From Azoarcus sp. (lineage in GTDB: Bacteria; Pseudomonadota; Gammaproteobacteria; Burkholderiales; Rhodocyclaceae), in assembly GCA_030656215.1 (NCBI GenBank), contig JAUSOD010000106.1, positions 62,001-126,000 on the forward strand: 64,000 nucleotides of DNA, given 5' to 3'. A program made the translations under genes and the position numbers. The notes beneath the pieces are model-generated. The model searched no databases. It was not told the DNA's origin and saw nothing but the letters and a program-made list of their open reading frames with translations. The number at the start of each line of letters is the position of its first letter. Within the stretch, counting starts at the first letter, position 1. Positions 1-8,849 of this stretch are shown here, piece after piece.

Positions 1-648
1 GCCGAGTTGGCGAAACAGGCTGCGTATCATCAGCATGGCGAAACCGATGCATAAGGCGAGGGCCAGCAGGGCAATGGCGGCGGCCATCGAAGTTGCCCGC
101 TGCAGGTCGGATTCGACGGCCTGCTTGGTCTCGGTCGTCGAATCCGCCAGGTGGCGAGTCTGGGCCAGCAGCACGTCGCGCATCTTGCGCCACATCGGCG
201 TTTCTTCCTTGACCAGGGTCTGCATGGCACCGGCGCCGTCATCCGCGCGCACCCGATCGATGACCTCCTTGCGCAGCGGTTGCCAGTCCTGTTGTATGCG
301 CTGGATGTTGCCGACGGTCGCGGCTTCGCCCTCGAGCAGCGTTGGCCGGGTCTTGATTCGCTCGATCACTTCATTGAACTGAGATTCGGCGCGGTTAAAG
401 TTCTCGAAGGCAGTGGGGTTCGATGGGTCGAGGAGGATGTTGCGCAGCGCCTGACCCATCTGCAAACCTTGGGCGTAGGCTGAGGTGACGTCGCGCTCCA
501 TCGCCAGCTCGCCGTCGATGAAATCGCGCATGCGCTGCTGGGACGACTGCATCTGCCAGATGACCACCGCGATCGCAGCAATGAAAAGGCCACAGGTGAC
601 TGCGGTCAGCAGGAAGAGCTGTTTCCGGACTGATAGTGGGTTGCTCAT
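1..648 (-). CDS. methyl-accepting chemotaxis protein, N-terminal part (cut by window edge)
   Basis: Reading from ATG at 648 gives 216 residues open to the window edge. The order is a short cytoplasmic tail, a hydrophobic segment at about residues 11-29, a helical periplasmic region (about 30-185) like a four-helix-bundle ligand domain, a second hydrophobic segment (about 188-205), and then SLFRQLG, the usual entry to a HAMP domain. The HAMP and signalling domains lie outside the window. A sigma-28-like promoter sits at 703-728, which fits a motility gene. The ligand cannot be predicted. Confidence 0.85.
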   Translation of the reverse strand, partial: MSNPLSVRKQLFLLTAVTCGLFIAAIAVVIWQMQSSQQRMRDFIDGELAMERDVTSAYAQGLQMGQALRNILLDPSNPTAFENFNRAESQFNEVIERIKTRPTLLEGEAATVGNIQRIQQDWQPLRKEVIDRVRADDGAGAMQTLVKEETPMWRKMRDVLLAQTRHLADSTTETKQAVESDLQRATSMAAAIALLALALCIGFAMLMIRSLFRQLG

Positions 649-702
649 GATTGCATCGTCGGTAAGTGAGAAGAGGGGCAGGGAACATTTGATCTAATTG
701 TT

Positions 703-728
703 ATATCGGCATTCAAGCGAATACTTTA
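703..728 (-). promoter_or_regulatory. sigma-28 (FliA) type promoter for the chemoreceptor at 1-648
   Basis: Read on the minus strand, TAAAGTAT is followed after 10 bases by GCCGATAT, against the enterobacterial flagellar consensus TAAAGTTT-N11-GCCGATAA (7/8 matches in each block, spacer one base short). The start codon lies about 50 bases downstream. Pattern match only. Confidence 0.6.
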
Positions 729-773
729 ATTGTTTCTGTATCGATTGGTCCGAAAGTCACCGCTTCTGCGGAG

Positions 774-1661
774 TCAGGGTAGGCGGATCCAGGCGACGTG
801 CACGATGTCGTCGCTGCGTGTCAGTAGCGCCTGAAGTTGCACGGTGGCAACGCCGTGGACCGCAACGACATCGGCAAGAAAGTAGTCGCTGCGGACGTCG
901 AAGTGACGGATGTCTGGCATCCGGACGCCATCCGGCAACAGCATGGCGAGTTCGGCCGCCTTCGCGGCCGGGACGGTGCGAAGCGCCTGAGCCAGTTTTA
1001 CCGCCTCGCCATGGGAGAGCCCCGGAAGGCTCGCGGCGAGCACAACTGCGGGCGCCGTGTTGATATTCAGGCGGGCGCGGGCAGGTAGGGCTACGGCGAC
1101 CCGGATCAGATGCTCCGCAAGCTTCGGGTCCAGCTGGTTGATGGTTCGAACCGCATCGATATGGGGCAGTAGCCCATGTTTTCGCAGATGCGAATGCACT
1201 GCTGCCGTGGCCTGCGAAGCGCTTCCTGCATCGGCGCCGAGTGCCTGCAGCAATCCGATCAATGCGCTGCTTGCATCGGAGTCGGGCCGACCGTCTCCGA
1301 TAAGCGCATTCAGATCGAAGTGCCCCGTCATATCTGCGATCTGCAGGCTCACGCGTGCGTCGCGGTGCAGGGAAGGTCGGATGGGTTGCGCCCATAGCTC
1401 GCCGTGCCAGTCGGTTCGGGTGTTGCGGGCGTCATCGGCGAGCATCAGTCGTGCAAGCTCGATCGCACTGAGCGCAAGTTGCCGCGCTTGTGCATGATCT
1501 TGGCGCCCTTGGGCCATATCGAGTGCGGCGCCCGCGCGGTTGATCGCGACACTGGCCATGCCTGCAACGAGCGCGACCGCAAGCAGCGCGACGATGATCG
1601 CCGAGCCTTGCGGTCGTTTGAGGTGCCACCCCTTGCGAGGCGGCTTTGGGACAGGGTGCAT
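774..1661 (-). CDS. gspK: type II secretion minor pseudopilin GspK
   Basis: A 295-residue protein, the usual size for GspK, which tips the pseudopilus with GspI and GspJ. After a basic leader (KPPRKGWHLKRPQG) the prepilin cleavage site G|S is followed by a hydrophobic segment (AIIVALLAVALVAGMASVAI). Like other GspK proteins it lacks the Glu at position +5. Residues around 195-215 contain the helix-hairpin-helix-like LNINTAPAVVLAASLPG of this family. ATG at 1661 overlaps the stop of the upstream phosphatase gene (TGATG), so translation is probably coupled. In most gsp operons gspK follows gspJ directly; here gspL, gspM and phoX come between. Confidence 0.9.
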   Translation of the reverse strand: MHPVPKPPRKGWHLKRPQGSAIIVALLAVALVAGMASVAINRAGAALDMAQGRQDHAQARQLALSAIELARLMLADDARNTRTDWHGELWAQPIRPSLHRDARVSLQIADMTGHFDLNALIGDGRPDSDASSALIGLLQALGADAGSASQATAAVHSHLRKHGLLPHIDAVRTINQLDPKLAEHLIRVAVALPARARLNINTAPAVVLAASLPGLSHGEAVKLAQALRTVPAAKAAELAMLLPDGVRMPDIRHFDVRSDYFLADVVAVHGVATVQLQALLTRSDDIVHVAWIRLP

Positions 1662-3661
1662 CAGGTCCCGATCACACCACCGTCGTTCTTGGTGATGATC
1701 ACGGTTGCAGAGCGCGGACGGCCGCCCGAGGCTTCCGGCCACTGACTGAAGGCCAGCGGATTGGCAGCGATGAACTGGTCCATCGACTGGCCGGCGGTCG
1801 GCGTCGGTGCATTCGGGTGGCTGCCGACTTCGCCCGGGTGCTGCACGTTGATGAACATCGTCTTGCTGTCCGGGGTGAAGGCAAGGCCGGTGATCTCGCA
1901 ACCCGATGGGCCGACGAGGAAGCGCTTGATCTCGCCCGAGACCGGGTCGGAACACAGCATCTGGTTGTTGCCCTGACCGGCGTAATGGCTGGTGTTACTG
2001 AAGTTTCCGTCGGTCTGGATCCACAGCCGGCCGTCGGCGTCAAAGCCGATACCGTCCGGGCTGTTGAAGGTGTTGTCGGCGGTGACGTTGGCCGAACCCG
2101 AGCGCAGATCGCTGCGGTCCGGGTAGGCGACCGGGTTACCCGCGATGACGAACAGATCCCACTCGAAGGTGGTGGCCGACGCGTCGTTGCCCGCCTCGCG
2201 CCAGCGCACGATCTGGCCGTAGCGGTTGGCGGTGCGCGGGTTGGCGTCGTCGGTGGCGTTGCGGCCGCTGTTGTTGGTCAGTGCGCAGTACACCTCATTG
2301 GTGTCCGGGTGCACCGTGATCCATTCCGGGCGGTCCATCTTGGTGGCGCCCACTGCATCGGCGGCAATCCGGGTCTTGATCAGCACTTCGGCCTGGTCGG
2401 CAAAACGGACGTCGGCGGCCAGCACCGGGTTGGCGGACTTGTCGAGCAGGATCCAATCGCCCGTACCCATGAAATCGCCGCTGGTGGCGCCGTCGGCAAA
2501 TTTGGCGACATAGAGCTTGCCATGGTCTAGCAACTGGCGGTTGGCCGAATCCTTGCCAGGGATGAAGCGGCCGTCGGAAACGAACTTGTAGATGTAGTCG
2601 TTGGCCTGATCGTCACCCATGTAGACCACCACACGGCGATCCCGGGTGAAGGCATAGGCGGTGTTCTCGTGCTTGATCCGGCCCAGGGCGGTGCGCTTGA
2701 TCGGGGTGGAGTCGGGGTCGTAGGGGTCGATTTCGACCACCCAGCCGAAGCGGTTGCTCTCGTTCGGCTCCTTGGTGTAGTCGAAACGGTCGTCGAACTC
2801 TTCCCAGCGATAACCGGTGCCGCGGGCATTGATGCCATAACGGCGCATGACGTCGTCGCGGCTGTCGGTACCGCTGGTGGTGCCGAAGTAGCCGTTGAAG
2901 TTCTCCTCGCAGGTCAGATAGGTGCCCCACGGCGTGAGCCCGTTGGCACAGTTGTTCAGCGTGCCGAGCACGCTGGAGCCACTCGGGTCGGCCTTGGTGC
3001 GCATCAGTGCATGGCCGGCAGCCGGGCCGCTGATCGTCATCGGCGTGTTGCCGGTAATGCGGCGGTTGTACTTGGAATCGAGAACGATGTCCCACTTGCC
3101 CTTGTGCTGGCGGACGTGAAGAACCGAGGCGCCATGCGCGTTCTGGGCCTTAAGCACCTTGTCGGCAGTCCACGGCGTCATGAACTGGGCGCCGAACAGG
3201 TACTCGTAGTTGGTGTATTCGTGGTTCATCACCAGCAGGCCTTCCTTGCCCGACTTGCCATGCAGCGGGAAGAAGTGCATACCGTCATGGTTGTCGCCGA
3301 TCTGTTGGCCCTGTTCTTCGCCAGTATTGCTGCCGTCGGGCATCCAGGCGGGGGAGTTCGAGAACAGGGCGTCGCCCCAGCGCGCGAAGATCTGTGCGCT
3401 ATAGCCTTCCGGCACGACAATCCCATCGCCCGAGGCGGCGGCGATAGGCTTGAAACCGATCCGGGGTGACTTGTGTGAGCCAGCATTGGGGGCGACACCG
3501 ACCGCCTGGGCGACGAGCGGCGAGGCAAGGAAGGCCGCAGCGCCCAGGCCAAGGCCGCCCTTCAGGAAGCCACGGCGCGACACCGTGCGCTCGACTACTT
3601 GCTGGAAGTGCTCGTTCTCGGACAGATTGCTGGGAAGATCGTCGTTGTCGAAATGACTCAT
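1661..3661 (-). CDS. phoX: PhoX-type (DUF839) phosphatase with Tat signal, embedded in the gsp operon
   Basis: A 666-residue protein of the PhoX/DUF839 family, monomeric phosphatases that use calcium and iron and act on phosphate monoesters outside the cytoplasm. The N-terminus carries a twin-arginine motif SRRGFLK (residues 28-34), a hydrophobic stretch and a likely cleavage after VAQA. Family-like segments include the MNHEYTN and TCEENFNGYFG regions and the C-terminal NVQHPGE. The gene lies between gspM (153 bases away) and gspK (1-base overlap), the same strand as all gsp genes, so it is the probable passenger: folded export by Tat, then release by the type II system. Substrate specificity is not shown by the sequence. 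Confidence 0.88.
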   Translation of the reverse strand: MSHFDNDDLPSNLSENEHFQQVVERTVSRRGFLKGGLGLGAAAFLASPLVAQAVGVAPNAGSHKSPRIGFKPIAAASGDGIVVPEGYSAQIFARWGDALFSNSPAWMPDGSNTGEEQGQQIGDNHDGMHFFPLHGKSGKEGLLVMNHEYTNYEYLFGAQFMTPWTADKVLKAQNAHGASVLHVRQHKGKWDIVLDSKYNRRITGNTPMTISGPAAGHALMRTKADPSGSSVLGTLNNCANGLTPWGTYLTCEENFNGYFGTTSGTDSRDDVMRRYGINARGTGYRWEEFDDRFDYTKEPNESNRFGWVVEIDPYDPDSTPIKRTALGRIKHENTAYAFTRDRRVVVYMGDDQANDYIYKFVSDGRFIPGKDSANRQLLDHGKLYVAKFADGATSGDFMGTGDWILLDKSANPVLAADVRFADQAEVLIKTRIAADAVGATKMDRPEWITVHPDTNEVYCALTNNSGRNATDDANPRTANRYGQIVRWREAGNDASATTFEWDLFVIAGNPVAYPDRSDLRSGSANVTADNTFNSPDGIGFDADGRLWIQTDGNFSNTSHYAGQGNNQMLCSDPVSGEIKRFLVGPSGCEITGLAFTPDSKTMFINVQHPGEVGSHPNAPTPTAGQSMDQFIAANPLAFSQWPEASGGRPRSATVIITKNDGGVIGT

Positions 3662-3813
3662 CGGTTTGCTCCATTCTCGATGGGTTGCAGGGGAGAGGGC
3701 ATTCTCGACAGTGAAGATTGCGGCGTCGTGACCGGCATATGTCAGCGATTTTTGGCAATGTCATAAGAGTGAAACGTTGGGGAACGGAGCCTGCACGACG
3801 ACGCAGACGAGGT

Positions 3814-4341
3814 TCACGGACTGGTGCGCACGATCAGCGCGCCACTGACCTCGTCCGGGCCGGGTCGGGTCCTGATCGACAGCGTCCGAACGGACAGGCC
3901 ATGCCCGACGTGCAGCGCTGCAAGCCACTCGAGGACGACCGTCGTTTCGGCGTGTCCGCTGAACAGGATGCTTTCATCACCTTCCAGGCTCAATGCCAGC
4001 GCCATGCCGTGCTGTTCGGCCCCGAGTCTGGCGATGTCGAGGGCGAGAGCGGGCTGTGCGCCGATGGATGGGGCGGCCGTTATCGGCGTGCGCTTACGCA
4101 GGTCCGCGATCTCCGTGGCGGCTGCCCGCATCCGGACAAGTTCGGTCTGGGCGGTCGGCAATCGGCTGGCCAACTGTTGACGTTCGGCCAGCAGGTCGTG
4201 GACGAAGCCGCCCAGCAGGACGATGCTCACCACGCCGGCGGCCAATTGCACGGAGCGCCGCTCGCGCTGCCCAAGCGCATGCCAGCGGCGGACAAGCTCG
4301 CTGCGCAATGCGCCGGGATGGATCGCTGGGGGAAAGTTCAT
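3814..4341 (-). CDS. gspM: type II secretion inner-membrane protein GspM
   Basis: A 175-residue protein with one membrane segment near residues 31-48 (SVQLAAGVVSIVLLGGFV), a short cytoplasmic N-terminus and a periplasmic part starting with a heptad-like region (ERQQLASRLPTAQTEL), the usual plan of GspM, which pairs with GspL in the inner-membrane platform. Sequence conservation in this family is low, so the call rests on size, topology and its place directly after gspL with an ATGA overlap at 4338-4341. Confidence 0.8.
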   Translation of the reverse strand: MNFPPAIHPGALRSELVRRWHALGQRERRSVQLAAGVVSIVLLGGFVHDLLAERQQLASRLPTAQTELVRMRAAATEIADLRKRTPITAAPSIGAQPALALDIARLGAEQHGMALALSLEGDESILFSGHAETTVVLEWLAALHVGHGLSVRTLSIRTRPGPDEVSGALIVRTSP

Positions 4342-5576
4342 TTGCCTGCTCCGGGCACAATCTCGATGTTCGAACGGGTTCCGGGCAGGCCTGGAGTTGC
4401 CATCTGCTGCTGCGCGAGCAGCTCGCTCAGGGCGGATGCCGCATCGTCCGCGATTCCCTCCACCTCAAGCACCAGACGACCGCGGTCATAGTCCAGGGTG
4501 GTGATCGATGCATCGGGATGTGCGCTCCGCGCCTGGGTGAAGATCGCCAACCGGGCAAGCAGGTCGTCTTCGCGCAGTCGGCCGTGGTTCGAGCGCAGGT
4601 CGTCGCGATGACGCTCGAGCTGGGCCAGGGGGAGAACTGCCGGGATGCCGGGCAGGGTGGCCTCGAAGATCCGGTTCATTTCCGATTCGGTGCTGGCCAG
4701 GAGATGGCGTTGCCACAGCACGTTGCCGACTTCGATCAGCCCGACCACGACCAGACTGAATGCAGCGAGTGTCAGGGGCAGGCGCACCCGGCGGCCGATG
4801 GCGCTCGCGACTGCGGGTGGCGCGAAGGTGCCGTGCAGCAGGGAGGTCGCTGCGGTTTCGGCCCACCACGCTTGTTGGCCTAAGTGTTCGACATGTGTAC
4901 CGGGTAGTGCCTGCCGGATTGCTTGCGCCACGTCGTCGGCGTCGGTCTCGGCATGAACGACCAGTCTCGTGCCCGATGCTTCGTTCGCGGCTAGGGCCGC
5001 GAGCAGGGTGCCGTCGAGCGGTGTCCGTGCAATTGGAGCGTCGAATGCGACCGCCGAATAAACGCCCCGGCGCAGGATCATTGTCCCGGGGCGCAGGCTC
5101 AGATGCCAGACTTCGTCCTGCTGCGGCGCCAGCTCGAGTTCGCTGAACAGCGAGTGCGGCAGGCGCCCGAAAGCCCTGAGCGCATCGAGCACCGCGTGCA
5201 GGCGGGCACGATCGACCGCCAGCACTGCGGCACGCACCGCATCACCGTCGGCCTGCCGGTGGACGACGGTGAGATGCTGGGTGTCGGGCGGCTGGAGCAG
5301 GACATCCTCCATCGCGTAGGCGAGCACCCGCGGATCGCTTCCGCGCCGGCCTCGCGGCAGGCGGATGTCGTGCAGACTCGCCTGGGAGCCGCCGAGCACG
5401 ACCTGCAATGTGCCGGCCGTTGGCCAGTCGGAGGCTGCTCCGCAGCCGTCGGAAACGGGGCGGCAGTCGTTGTCGAACAGGACCCAGCGTGCTGCGGGCT
5501 GCTGGGGCCAGTGCTCGTCGATCAGTAGCACAAGGCGACTGTCCTCGTGCGGCGGAGGCGGGCTGTGCAGTTTCAT
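4338..5576 (-). CDS. gspL: type II secretion protein GspL
   Basis: A 412-residue protein with a cytoplasmic actin-like domain (about 1-235, including the family-like YAMEDVLLQPPDTQHLTV), one membrane segment near 268-288 (LPLTLAAFSLVVVGLIEVG) and a periplasmic ferredoxin-like tail. GspL recruits the ATPase GspE to the membrane and pairs with GspM. It follows gspJ after a 49-base gap and overlaps gspM by 4 bases. Start ATG at 5576. Confidence 0.87.
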   Translation of the reverse strand: MKLHSPPPPHEDSRLVLLIDEHWPQQPAARWVLFDNDCRPVSDGCGAASDWPTAGTLQVVLGGSQASLHDIRLPRGRRGSDPRVLAYAMEDVLLQPPDTQHLTVVHRQADGDAVRAAVLAVDRARLHAVLDALRAFGRLPHSLFSELELAPQQDEVWHLSLRPGTMILRRGVYSAVAFDAPIARTPLDGTLLAALAANEASGTRLVVHAETDADDVAQAIRQALPGTHVEHLGQQAWWAETAATSLLHGTFAPPAVASAIGRRVRLPLTLAAFSLVVVGLIEVGNVLWQRHLLASTESEMNRIFEATLPGIPAVLPLAQLERHRDDLRSNHGRLREDDLLARLAIFTQARSAHPDASITTLDYDRGRLVLEVEGIADDAASALSELLAQQQMATPGLPGTRSNIEIVPGAGK

Positions 5577-5625
5577 GTCGGGAAATTCATGAGGATGTAC
5601 TGGAACATGGTCGTGATGTGCACCC

Positions 5626-6216
5626 TTAGCGCAGTGCCACGATGCGAGTCAGGGTGCCGAGGTCCGGCAGATCGAGCTGCAGCTCGACGGCTGCCGGCAG
5701 TGCGTTCGGATCGACCCCGGGCGGCGGCCAGCTGTCGATCCGGGTTCCGCCATGAAGAAAGCGCCAGCGTAGCTGGCCGACGTGATCGAGCAGCAGATCC
5801 TGTGCGCCCGCTGACCCACCTCCCGCGGCGGGCTGGCTCAGGCGGTACAACTGCTGCTGCGAGAAGCGCAGGCTGACCTGCTCGACCCGACTGCGGGCGC
5901 CGTCGAAGATCTGCAGTTGCAGTTCGCTGCCGCCGCGGGGCAGCGGGACCAGGCGTAAGGAAGGCTGTCCGGTGGACGTGCCGGCGAGCTGCAGCAGGTC
6001 GGTCTCGATCCGGTGTGCGCTGCGCTCCAGATCGCGCCAGCGTTGCTGACGTTCGCCGACGTGGGTCTCGAGCAGACTCATCTGGCCGACGGCGCGGTAG
6101 CTCAGCACGCCAAGCACCGCGAACACGGTCAGCGCGACCAGCAGTTCGACCAGCGTCAGCCCCTGTGCCTGCTGCCGGGCGGGGGCAGGTCGGACAAGCG
6201 ATCGCTGCCGCGTCAT
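5626..6216 (-). CDS. gspJ: type II secretion minor pseudopilin GspJ
   Basis: A 196-residue pseudopilin. A basic leader ends in QAQG, followed by LTLVELLVALTVFAVLG, in which the conserved Glu is at +5 after the predicted cleavage. The periplasmic part is large and variable, as in GspJ. It overlaps gspI by 4 bases (ATGA). Role: part of the GspI-J-K tip complex that starts pseudopilus assembly. Confidence 0.9.
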   Translation of the reverse strand: MTRQRSLVRPAPARQQAQGLTLVELLVALTVFAVLGVLSYRAVGQMSLLETHVGERQQRWRDLERSAHRIETDLLQLAGTSTGQPSLRLVPLPRGGSELQLQIFDGARSRVEQVSLRFSQQQLYRLSQPAAGGGSAGAQDLLLDHVGQLRWRFLHGGTRIDSWPPPGVDPNALPAAVELQLDLPDLGTLTRIVALR

Positions 6217-6590
6217 CGGGCGCTTGCCGGCGGGGTGGCGAGATGGCCGGCGAGACGTGCGCGGACCTGACCGTCCTCCCCGAACACGGTAACGTCAATC
6301 GCCCGCAGGCCGGGCACCTGCGTGTCGGTGACGTGCTGCACCCAGCGGAAACGATGGCTGCCCTGGACTGACTCGCCCTGTTGCCGACCGGGGAACGGTC
6401 GGGCCCCGGTGGCGTGCAGCTCGGCGAGCCGGTTGTGCGCCACCCAGCCGGCGAGGGTGCGTTGGCCCAGCGCCTCGACCGTCTCTGCTGCGCTGCCGCC
6501 GGCGCGCAGTGCCGCGCCGACCGCAACCGCCAGGATGGTCAGGGCGATCAGGTTCTCGAGCAGGCTGAAGCCTCGGTCGATCGGCTTCAT
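6213..6590 (-). CDS. gspI: type II secretion minor pseudopilin GspI
   Basis: A 125-residue pseudopilin starting at ATG 6590, which overlaps the gspH stop as ATGA. This start gives a short leader MKPIDRG and the prepilin motif FSLLENLIALTILAVAVG with Glu at +5. The frame stays open further upstream, but that extension has no pilin-like leader and lies inside gspH. Part of the pseudopilus tip with GspJ and GspK. Confidence 0.9.
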   Translation of the reverse strand: MKPIDRGFSLLENLIALTILAVAVGAALRAGGSAAETVEALGQRTLAGWVAHNRLAELHATGARPFPGRQQGESVQGSHRFRWVQHVTDTQVPGLRAIDVTVFGEDGQVRARLAGHLATPPASAR

Positions 6591-7090
6591 TGCGCGCCCT
6601 CGGCGTTGACCAGCATGACCTTGCCTGCGCCCGTTCCGAGCAGATGCCGTTCGCCTTGCGGGGTGGACAGGGTCAGGCGGAAGCTCGGTGCGGTGGCCGC
6701 AAAAACCAGGGCTTGGGCAACATCGAGCCTGCGCCCCTCGACCTCCATCGCCTGCCACTGTACTTCGAGCGGCAGGCGATGCTCGCCGAGCACGCGGGCG
6801 TCGCGCACCGGGGCCCACTGCCCGCCTGCGCCCAGGGCGAGAAAACGATAGCCGCCATCGAGTCGCTCCAGCGCCACCGGCTGGCCGCGTATCCAGGCCC
6901 GTTCGGCTGCGACTTCAAGTCCGAGGCGCAGGGTTTCGAGCGCGCGGCCGCTGTCGCGCGCATGCACGCGGTCGAGGCTCAGGCTGATGCCGGTCGCAAG
7001 GGCGGTGAGGATGCTAAGTACCACCATGACCTCGATCAGGGTGAAGCCGGCGGCGGCGGAAGTGGCGAATAGCGGGTGTCGTTCAGACAT
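6587..7090 (-). CDS. gspH: type II secretion minor pseudopilin GspH
   Basis: A 167-residue pseudopilin. The leader ends AAAG, followed by FTLIEVMVVLSILTALATG with Glu at +5, then a beta-rich periplasmic domain. It lies 39 bases after gspG and overlaps gspI by 4 bases. GspH is thought to link the tip complex to the GspG filament. Confidence 0.9.
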   Translation of the reverse strand: MSERHPLFATSAAAGFTLIEVMVVLSILTALATGISLSLDRVHARDSGRALETLRLGLEVAAERAWIRGQPVALERLDGGYRFLALGAGGQWAPVRDARVLGEHRLPLEVQWQAMEVEGRRLDVAQALVFAATAPSFRLTLSTPQGERHLLGTGAGKVMLVNAEGAQ

Positions 7091-7129
7091 CGGCGCGGAC
7101 GAGCAGAGTGTGAGCGCTTGGTGCGGTGA

Positions 7130-7564
7130 TCACAGGGTCCACGAGCCGATGTCGGCATCGGTGCCTTCGCCGCCGGCCTTGCCGTCGGCGCCCAGGCTCA
7201 GGATGTCGATGTCGCCATGCACACCCGGGTTCAGGTACTGATAGGGCGTGCCCCAGGGGTCGTTGGGCAGGCGTTCGAGATAGGGCTTCCAGTTGTCGGC
7301 GGCGGGGCCGCTGGCCGGGCGCTGGACCAGCGCCTGCAGGCCCTGCTCGGCGCTCGGGTAGCGGCGATTGTCGAGGCGATAGAGCTTGAGCGCCTGCATC
7401 AGGGTGCCGATGTCCTGGCGCGCGGCCACTGCTCGGGCCTCGTCCGGCCGGCTCAATACGCGCGGTACGACCAGCGCGGCGAGCACGCCAAGGATGACGA
7501 TGACCACCATCAGTTCGATCAGGGTGAAACCGTGGGAGGGGCGAATCAGGGGACGGGTGTGCAT
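7130..7564 (-). CDS. gspG: type II secretion major pseudopilin GspG
   Basis: A 144-residue protein, typical length for GspG. The leader ends PSHG, followed by FTLIELMVVIVILGVLAAL. The conserved globular part is clear: RYPSAEQGLQALV, then NDPWGTPYQYLNPG, and a C-terminal Asp-rich DIDILSLGADGK loop that in this family binds calcium. It builds the pseudopilus filament that pushes substrates through GspD. Confidence 0.95.
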   Translation of the reverse strand: MHTRPLIRPSHGFTLIELMVVIVILGVLAALVVPRVLSRPDEARAVAARQDIGTLMQALKLYRLDNRRYPSAEQGLQALVQRPASGPAADNWKPYLERLPNDPWGTPYQYLNPGVHGDIDILSLGADGKAGGEGTDADIGSWTL

Positions 7565-7573
7565 GGTCGGTTC

Positions 7574-8779
7574 TCAGTTCATCATGGTGTTGATTTCGAT
7601 GATCGGCTGCATCACAGCGAGCACGATCAGTAGCACGAGGCCGCCCATCACCAGCAACAGGGCGGGTTCGAGCAGACTGGTCAGGGCGGCGCTGCGGTTC
7701 TCCACGTCTTGCTGCTGCAGGCGGGCAGCACGGTCGAGCATTTCGCCCAGCCGCCCGGTGGCCTCGCCGTTGGCGATCAGGTGCACCAGCAGCGCCGGAT
7801 ACTGGCGGCTGGCGCCGAGGGCGCGCGCCAGCGACTGGCCTTCACGTACCTGCTCAGCGGCGCGTGTGAGCGCATCGCGCAGCGGCAGCAACACCAGCAC
7901 CTGGCGTCCGGCTTCGAGCGCCGCGAGCAGGGCCACGCCGCTGCCGCACAGGATGGCGAGCGTGCTCGCCAGCCGCGCGGACTCCAGGCTGCGCAGGTGG
8001 CGACCGAGCAGCGGTAGCGCGAGCAGGCGGGCATGCCAGCGCCGGCGCACCGCCTCCTGCTTCAGCGCGAGGCGGGCGGCGAGAATGGTGCACAGCAGAG
8101 CCGGTGGCAACAGCCAGCCCCAGTTGCGCAGCAGATCGCTGAGCACGATCAGGCCGCGGGTCAGCGGAGGCAGGGTCTGGCTGCCTTGCTGGAACACGGT
8201 CACCACCTGGGGCACGACATAGGTCATCAGCGCGATCACCACCAGCACCGCCACGGTGGCGACGATCGCCGGATAGAGCAGCGCCTGCATCGTTTTTTGG
8301 CGCAGACTGCCGCGACGCTCAAGGTAGCTGGCGAGCTGTTCGAGCACGTCGGCGAGACGGCCGGACTTGTCGCCCGCGGCGACCGAGGCGCGATAGATCG
8401 GCGGAAAGGTGTGCGCGTAGGACTCGAGCGCCGCGCTCAGGCTGTGACCGGAGAGCACCTCGGCGCGCACCCCGGCTAGCAGTTGCCGGGTGGACTCGGT
8501 TTCGGCCTGGTCAATCAGCGCGTTGAGCGATTGCTCGACGGTCAGGCCAGACGCGAGCAGGGTCGCCCACTGGCGGGTGAGGAGAGTGAGATCGGATTCG
8601 CGGATGCGCGGGCGGCGCGGCGTTCCGCTGCCGGTGTGCGCGATTACGCTGTCGAGCTCGAGTACGAACAGGCCGCGCTCACGCAGCAAGGCGCGTGCCG
8701 TCCGTGCGCTGTCGGCCTCAAGCACGCCGCGGCTGTCGCGGCCACCCGCATCCGTGGCCCGGTAGTGGAAGGCACTCAT
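7574..8779 (-). CDS. gspF: type II secretion inner-membrane platform protein GspF
   Basis: A 401-residue polytopic protein with the two repeated GspF domains (about 70-195 and 270-395) and three long hydrophobic segments, near 168-190, 215-235 and 373-392. The repeat signatures are visible as AALESYAHTFPPIYRASVAAGDKSG-like and LARALGASRQYPALLVHLIANGE-like stretches. It is the core of the inner-membrane platform on which GspE acts. It begins 70 bases after gspE and ends 9 bases before gspG. Confidence 0.95.
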   Translation of the reverse strand: MSAFHYRATDAGGRDSRGVLEADSARTARALLRERGLFVLELDSVIAHTGSGTPRRPRIRESDLTLLTRQWATLLASGLTVEQSLNALIDQAETESTRQLLAGVRAEVLSGHSLSAALESYAHTFPPIYRASVAAGDKSGRLADVLEQLASYLERRGSLRQKTMQALLYPAIVATVAVLVVIALMTYVVPQVVTVFQQGSQTLPPLTRGLIVLSDLLRNWGWLLPPALLCTILAARLALKQEAVRRRWHARLLALPLLGRHLRSLESARLASTLAILCGSGVALLAALEAGRQVLVLLPLRDALTRAAEQVREGQSLARALGASRQYPALLVHLIANGEATGRLGEMLDRAARLQQQDVENRSAALTSLLEPALLLVMGGLVLLIVLAVMQPIIEINTMMN

Positions 8780-8849
8780 GCGGGTGCTCCCCCGGTTGGC
8801 CGAACCGGTACGCGCTGCCGTTGCCCCGTCGGGGAGTTCGTCTGCGCGC

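Noticed and set aside
1662-1955. N-terminal extension of the gspK frame into phoX
   Set aside because: The extra residues are shadow translation of phoX with no pilin leader. The ATG at 1661 gives a normal GspK.
3740-3764. Two TGTCA repeats upstream of phoX that look like a Pho box
   Set aside because: They are 19 bases apart rather than 11 or 22 and lie on the strand opposite to phoX, so the geometry does not fit PhoB binding for this gene.
6591-6818. N-terminal extension of the gspI frame
   Set aside because: It lies wholly inside gspH, is arginine-rich as expected of shadow frames in GC-rich DNA, and would hide the prepilin leader.
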